Source of the DNA: Actinomycetes bacterium
GTDB taxonomy: Bacteria > Actinomycetota > Acidimicrobiia > Acidimicrobiales > GCA-2861595
Length of the DNA stretch: 38,998 nucleotides
NCBI GenBank assembly: GCA_023264975.1
Contig: JAHFUS010000040.1
Span: forward strand, 1-38,998
Direction of reading: 5' to 3'
How positions within the stretch are numbered: position 1 is the stretch's first letter; the number at the start of each line of letters is the position of its first letter. Of this stretch, positions 34,801 through 38,998 are shown piece after piece. The position numbers and the translations under genes were made by a program. Below the pieces are notes generated by a model. It did no database searches and had not been told where the DNA came from. It saw only the letters and a list, made by a program, of their open reading frames with translations.

Positions 34801-36110
34801 ACCGCTCGACCACCGGCCTTCGCTTCGTCGACGAATGTGGTCAACCGCATCCGAGGCCGGGCGCCCTTCAGCTGGTGTTCTGCGACGTCTCCACGCCTTC
34901 AGGGAGGGCCTGGAACGCCTACGACGAGCTGCGCGGCCTGCTCGTCGCGCGGGGCATGCCGGCAGAAGCCGTGCGCTTTGTGCATGAGGCCGCCACCGAC
35001 GAAGGCAAAGCCCGGCTGTTCGCGGCTTGCCGAGACGGGCGCGTCGCTGTGCTGGTCGGCTCCACCGACAAGATGGGCGTCGGCACCAACGTCCAGACCC
35101 GCGCCGTTGCCCTGCACCATCTCGACTGCCCGTGGCGCCCGGCTGACATCGAGCAGCGTGAGGGCCGCATCATCCGCCAGGGAAACCAGAACGCCGAGGT
35201 GTCGATCTTGCGCTACGCCACCGAGGCAAGTTTCGACATCTACATGTGGCAGACGGTGGAGCGCAAGGCCGCCTTCATCAACCAGGTGGCCACCGGCCGC
35301 TCCGTCGAGCGGGAGGTCGACGACATCGGCGACCAGGCCCTGTCCTTCGCCGAGATCAAGGCTCTGGCCACCGGCAATCCGCTGATCCTGGAGAAGGCCG
35401 GCCTCGACGCCGAGGTCGCCCGCCTCAGCCGCCTGCACCGCTCGCACCAGGACGACCAGCACCGCCTTCGGCGCGCTCTGTCCTCGGCGGAGACGCGGGC
35501 GGCGCGGCTCGGCCGCAGGATCGCCGAACTGGAGGCTGCTATCACCCAGCGGACCGACACGCGGGGCGAGCGGTTCGAGATGACCCTCGAGGGCTCCGGC
35601 CATCGTTCACGATCCGACGCGGGCCAGCACCTGCTGCAAGTTCTGGCATCGCGGCTGGCGAGTCCCGGCGGCAGCGGCGCAATTGGCATCGGAAGGCTGG
35701 GGGGCTTTGATGTGGTCGTCGGTCTCGACCGAGAGGCAGGCGAACTCGTCGTGTCCCTCGACGGGCTTGACGACCCGGTGGCGATCCCGGCGGATGAGCT
35801 GCTCCGGACCGACCCCCTGGGCCTGCTCCGCCGCCTGGAGTACCGAATCCAGGCCGTCGACACCAGCCTGGCCGGCGCAATCGACGAGCACCGGTCCGCC
35901 AGTCGGGAGGCCGAGCGAGCCCGGGACCGCCTCGGCGCCTCGTTCCCCTACGACGACGCGCTCAAAGCTGCTCGGCGCCGCCAGCACGAAGTCAACGAGC
36001 AGCTTCTGCAGGGCGCCGGCGAGGTCAATGCCGAGCAGACCCTGCCCGACCGCATGATCTCCCGCATGGCCGGCGTCACCCCGTCACCAGCGGGGCCCGT
36101 GCGTCGCTGA
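31825..36110 (+). pseudogene. Large methylase-helicase (SNF2-like), 5' truncated with one frame break
   Basis: About 1428 residues remain. The sequence begins inside an N6-methylase-type domain (HNYAIVKSLDLTRVGGLVAVLTSRYTADA, after the position where family members have NPPF/NPPY), so the N-terminus with the SAM and catalytic motifs is lost. Near 33142-33149 one G appears to be missing: the frame changes between GEITAGL and APWIPPADVEAF. The helicase half follows, with Walker A HAVGAGKTATMI, DEAH in TIDEAHCFKN, a TATPVANS motif III, MGVGTNVQTRA and QREGRIIRQGNQN. A coiled C-terminal region ends at VRR. Such very large proteins are carried by plasmids and integrative elements and are thought to protect or remodel incoming DNA. 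The TTG at 31825 is only the first possible start. Confidence 0.75.
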
Positions 36111-36205
36111 ATATGACCGGACGCCGGCCCGCGGTGGGGGAGCCGCCCGGCACGGCGCGTTCTGCGCCGTCCTCATCGCGCAGCGAGACGAGTCCTGCCC
36201 GAGCA

Positions 36206-36227
36206 TTATCGGGCGGTCCACCCGCCG
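36206..36227. repeat. Imperfect 22-bp repeat, left copy
   Basis: It starts TTATCGGGCGGTC and matches 38617-38638 in the same orientation at 19 of 22 positions. Its core GGCGG...CCGCC is palindromic. It lies outside the 15-bp inverted repeat that brackets the recombinase pair, so it may be an attachment site. Confidence 0.6.
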
Positions 36228-36237
36228 CACCGCGCAT

Positions 36238-36252
36238 GATATGTAGGTGATC
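36238..36252 (+). repeat. 15-bp terminal inverted repeat of recombinase pair, left
   Basis: GATATGTAGGTGATC is the perfect inverse of GATCACCTACATATC at 38597-38611. It lies 40 bp before the first recombinase start codon. Confidence 0.8.
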
Positions 36253-36291
36253 CATGAGGGGCCTCGGAGCTGCCCCAGAAGGAGGTCGCCC

Positions 36292-37317
36292 ATGCGGTGG
36301 GTACCGAGCGTCAGTCGTTCGTTGGGCGAAGCCGGCGGGTTGCGAGTGGCTGTTGGACATCCGCTCGTCGATGAATACCTGGAGTTCCTGACCGCTCGGG
36401 CCCGGCCCAACACCATCCTGGCCGTGGCATTCGATCTGAAGGTCTTCTTCTCCGTCGTCGACACGACGCCGGTGCGCGTCACGAGCGCTGACGTCATGGC
36501 GTTCATCCGCGCACAGCGCTCCAGCGACCACAAGGTGGTCCGCATCGACGGCCCCGGCGGGTTGTCGTCTCGCACCATCCGCCGTCGTCTGTCCTCGGTG
36601 TCGGGGCTCTACGCCTACCTACTCGCCCGGGGCGACACGTCCGTTGCCCGCAACCCGGTGCCCCAGGGACTCGTCACCCGGCGCGAGCGCGAGCGGCCCC
36701 GGGGGCGTCCGCTGGTGCGTGCCGTGGTCACGCTGCCCCGGGTGCTCAGCCCAACCGAGGTCGACGCCTTGGTCAAAGCGCTGCGCACCGAGCGGGACCG
36801 GGCCATGGTCGACGCCATGGTGCTGGGCGGGTTGCGCCGCTGCGAGGTGCTCGGCCTGCGCCTCGAAGACATCCGCCTGGCCGAGCGCCGGGTGTTCATC
36901 GCCGACGGCAAGGGAGGCCGCCAGCGGCTCATCCCGGTGTCGCCACGGTTCTTCGCCTCCTTGGCTCGCTACCTCGACGACGAACGCCCGCCGCAGGCAG
37001 CCACCGACTCTGTGTGCGTGGTGCTCAAGGGTCCGCGCCGCGGACAGCCCCTGTCGGCCTACGGACTCGACGAGGTCATGCGCGGCGCCCGAGGCCGGGC
37101 CGGGCTGTCGCGGGGAAGCTGCCACGAGTTGCGACACACCTGCCTCACCCGGCTGCGGGAGGCCGGCATGTCGCTCGAGGCCCTCCAGGCCCAGGCGGGC
37201 CACGCCTCCATCGAGACCACCCGTGTGTACCTGCACCTGGCCGACGACTGGCTGGCGGCGGAGTACCGCAAGGCAGCAGACGCCATCGAGGCACAAGCCG
37301 TGCGGACAGCGCCATGA
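36292..37317 (+). CDS. Tyrosine recombinase, first of tandem pair
   Basis: This is a 341-residue protein. The N-terminal SAM-like domain (about 22-112) includes LVDEYLEFLTARARPNTIL. The catalytic residues are all visible: R182 in GGLRRCEVLGL, K207, H278 and R281 in HELRHTC, H304 in AGHASIETT and Y313 in VYLHLAD. The chosen ATG has AAGGAGGT 6 nt upstream, a strong site that decides the start over an upstream frame extension. Its stop overlaps the ATG of the second recombinase (ATGA). Together with the flanking inverted repeats this looks like a compact recombinase-driven mobile element. Confidence 0.93.
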   Translation: MRWVPSVSRSLGEAGGLRVAVGHPLVDEYLEFLTARARPNTILAVAFDLKVFFSVVDTTPVRVTSADVMAFIRAQRSSDHKVVRIDGPGGLSSRTIRRRLSSVSGLYAYLLARGDTSVARNPVPQGLVTRRERERPRGRPLVRAVVTLPRVLSPTEVDALVKALRTERDRAMVDAMVLGGLRRCEVLGLRLEDIRLAERRVFIADGKGGRQRLIPVSPRFFASLARYLDDERPPQAATDSVCVVLKGPRRGQPLSAYGLDEVMRGARGRAGLSRGSCHELRHTCLTRLREAGMSLEALQAQAGHASIETTRVYLHLADDWLAAEYRKAADAIEAQAVRTAP

Positions 37318-38592
37318 GCCCCGGCGCTCTGCCCGCAGTCATCGCCGACGGCCCCGACGCGGTGCCGGTTCCGTGGCAGGCCGTGTATGCCGGTGCACCG
37401 CAGATGGCGACCACCATGGTCGCCTACGTGGCGCAGATGGGCGTGTCCATGCGGCCATCGACGGCCAGGGCCATCGACGCCGATCTGCGGATCTTCGCCG
37501 GGTTCTTGATCGACCACGATCCCGCCCTGTGCGCCGTGGTCGACATCGAGCGCCCCACATCGAGGCCTTCAAGCTGTGGCAGTGGGCCCAGCCCGGCACG
37601 TCGGGTCGGCTGAAGCCGGCGACGTTCCGCCGGCGGATGGGCCAGTTGCGCACGTTCTTCATGCGCATCATCGAGTGGGGCTGGGACGACGCCCCCAAGC
37701 GGGTGCCGATCTTCTTCGGTGACGTCCCCAAGCGCGATGAGCCACTGCCTCGGTTCTTGGACGACGCGCGCTTCGCCCAGTTCATGCGGGCCCTGGCCGC
37801 CGAGCCGGTGACCCGAAGGCGAGTGGCCATCGAGGTCCTGGCCCGCACCGGCATGCGCGTGGGTGAGCTGTGCGGCCTCGAAGCCGACGCCGTCACGATC
37901 ATCGGCGACGGCCACTGGCTGCGCGTCCTCTCGGCAAGCTCCACAACGACCGCTACGTCCCCCTGCACCCCCACCTCGTCGAGCTCCTCGCCGCCTACCG
38001 CAGCGTCTACGGCGTTCATGCCCATGGCCTGCTGCTGTCCGGCGAGCAGGGCCCGCTCAACCGATACGCCGTCCAGCGCTGGATCACCGCCGTCGCCCGC
38101 CGCGCCGGCATCGGCCACGTCCATCCCCACCAGCTCCGCCACACGGTCGCCACCCAGGCGATCAACCGAGGCATGTCCATCGAAGCCATCGCCGCCCTGC
38201 TCGGGCACCGGTCGTTGGACATGACGCTGCGCTACGCCCGCATCTCGAACCGGGTGGTCGCCGATGAGTACGACGCCGTGTCGGCCAAGGTGGAAGCCCT
38301 GTACTGCAATCCCGCCCTACCCGCCGATGCCGAGGGCCCGAACATGCGCCGTCTCCGTCAGGAGGTTCATCACCGCCTCCTTGGCAACGGCTGGTGCCGG
38401 CGCCCGTCGGTGCTCGATTGCCATTTCGAGTCGATCTGCGAGACCTGCACCCACTTCGCCACCGACACCACTTTCCAGCCCGTCCTATTGCGCCAGCGCG
38501 ACCACGCCGTAGACAACCGCCAAGACGCGCGGGCGGACATGTTCAACCGGCTCATCGAAACGCTGGACCTGAATCAGCAAGATCACCCTTGA
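37314..38592 (+). CDS. Tyrosine recombinase, second of tandem pair, two frame breaks
   Basis: Restored, this is about 426 residues. Reading from the ATG, one C is missing from the run at 37553-37556 (VVDIERP then HIEAFKLWQWA), and one C near 37927 (HWLRV then LGKLHNDRYVPLHP). With both restored the enzyme has arginine in RTGMRVGELCGL, the lysine hairpin, HQLRH, LGHRSLD and the nucleophile in TLRYARIS. A C-terminal extension with WCRRP, DCHF and CETCTHF cysteines follows, a feature of recombinases that work in pairs or trios. If the breaks are real the gene is dead. Since both are losses in C runs, sequencing error is plausible. Confidence 0.85.
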
Positions 38593-38596
38593 CAAA

Positions 38597-38611
38597 GATC
38601 ACCTACATATC
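38597..38611 (-). repeat. 15-bp terminal inverted repeat of recombinase pair, right
   Basis: GATCACCTACATATC is the exact inverse of the copy at 36238-36252. It begins 4 bp after the stop codon of the second recombinase. Confidence 0.8.
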
Positions 38612-38616
38612 GCCGG

Positions 38617-38638
38617 TTATCAGGCGGTCGACCGGCCG
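38617..38638. repeat. Imperfect 22-bp repeat, right copy
   Basis: It starts TTATCAGGCGGTCGACC and matches 36206-36227 at 19 of 22 positions in the same orientation. It contains the palindrome CGGTCGACCG. It is the probable partner attachment site. Confidence 0.6.
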
Positions 38639-38820
38639 GAGGGGACGATACCTGCCACCGCGCGCTGGTCTCGCACGCCCCGGAGCGCCGAGGGAGCGCG
38701 AAATCATGTCTGTCTGTCGCGCCCTGAAGCGCTCGGCGCGAATGGCCGGCGAGAGCGAAATGGCCCTCTGGGAGGCCTGCAGGTGAGATGATCGACCCTC
38801 CGTCCGCGTCAGGAGGTGAC

Positions 38821-38907
38821 GTGCCGATCCCGGATAACGAGGTGCTGGCCCTCGCTGATCTCGTCGAATACGCTGGCAAGCCTCAGACCTCCGGAAGTCG
38901 GTCGTGA
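38821..38907 (+). pseudogene. Start of an unknown gene cut by the terminal repeat
   Basis: A GTG with AGGAGGTG just upstream opens VPIPDNEVLALADLVEYAGK, which looks like a genuine protein start. The frame enters the terminal repeat at 38882 and stops nine codons later. The excellent ribosome-binding site and the abrupt loss at the repeat boundary suggest a gene interrupted by insertion of the repeated element. No family is recognisable from 20 residues. The spacing of GGAGG to GTG is short (4-5 nt), which is a caution. Confidence 0.4.
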
Positions 38908-38996
38908 GTGACTGTTGAAGTCATCAGGGCGCGATCCGGTAGATGATCGGCCTCGGATCACCGAGCATGTGCGCCTCGGCGGCGGTGAGTTCGTCG
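38882..38996. repeat. Terminal inverted repeat, right copy
   Basis: This is an exact inverted copy of bases 1-115. Two further bases continue to the end of the window. Its outer edge, reading inward from 38882, begins CTCAGACCTCCGGAAGTCGG. Confidence 0.95.
38924..38995 (-). CDS. 3' end of an unidentified gene (partial), second copy
   Basis: This encodes the same 23 C-terminal residues (ending IIYRIAP) as the frame at the left end of the window, on the opposite strand, and opens beyond the window. Two identical gene ends in opposite orientation indicate two copies of one element, or a single repeat reached from both sides by an assembler. Confidence 0.5.
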   Translation of the reverse strand, partial: DELTAAEAHMLGDPRPIIYRIAP

Positions 38997-38998
38997 GC

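Noticed and set aside
38706-38786. 26-codon ATG frame after the recombinase pair
   Set aside because: It has no clear ribosome-binding site, no motif, and is too short to support.

Overview
The DNA is GC-rich (roughly 70% in most genes) and comes from a high-GC actinobacterium. The SCO6880-family and VirB4-like conjugation relics, the plasmid-style replication genes and the zinc-ribbon recombinase operon all fit Actinomycetota. I cannot fix the genus. The window is a mobile accessory region: every recognisable gene is defence, mobility, replication or maintenance, or small cargo. I saw no rRNA, tRNA or CRISPR array. The two ends of the window are perfect inverted copies of each other over 115 bp and carry the 3' end of the same unknown gene. 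The sequence is therefore either bounded by two inverted copies of a repeated element or stops where an assembler met that repeat.

Layout. (1) 631-3720 (-): a lower-GC gene for a 1029-aa protein with a restriction-endonuclease-like N-terminus and a helical-repeat body, a defence candidate. (2) 3721-4997 (+): remains of two conjugation genes, an SCO6880-family C-terminus and a VirB4-like ATPase with a nonsense codon, a frameshift and a lost 3' end. (3) 5259-19603 (-): a class 1 DISARM phage-defence operon read drmD, drmMI, Panacea-domain gene, small partner gene, drmA, drmB, drmC, with genes overlapping or nearly so. (4) 19717-20294 (-): a vapBC-type toxin-antitoxin pair. (5) 20733-26072: a replication and maintenance module with a sigma-like or helix-turn-helix protein, two paralogous winged-helix proteins, SSB, an XseA-like protein with a C-terminal membrane segment, a bifunctional primase/polymerase and a truncated ArdC-like gene. 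Its spacers hold iteron-like GGGAGT arrays, an approximately 80-bp duplicated sequence and several strong hairpins. (6) About 26073-31830: inserted cargo, namely a TauE/SafE-type permease, a CrcB fluoride exporter behind a fluoride riboswitch, and a three-gene recombinase operon (active-site tyrosine recombinase, HTH protein, zinc-ribbon XerD-like protein). (7) 31825-36110 (+): a large methylase-helicase gene lacking its 5' part. (8) 36206-38638: two tandem tyrosine recombinases flanked by a 15-bp inverted repeat and a 22-bp imperfect repeat.

How it fits together: DISARM combines DNA methylation (DrmMI) with DrmA/DrmB/DrmC and the DrmD helicase to restrict incoming phage DNA. It sits as cargo inside a decayed conjugative element, next to toxin-antitoxin genes and another candidate nuclease. 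Single-base frame breaks occur in drmA, drmD, the VirB4 relic, the large helicase and the last recombinase, nearly all in short G/C runs. They may be sequencing errors, so the calls below give the restored reading and flag each break.
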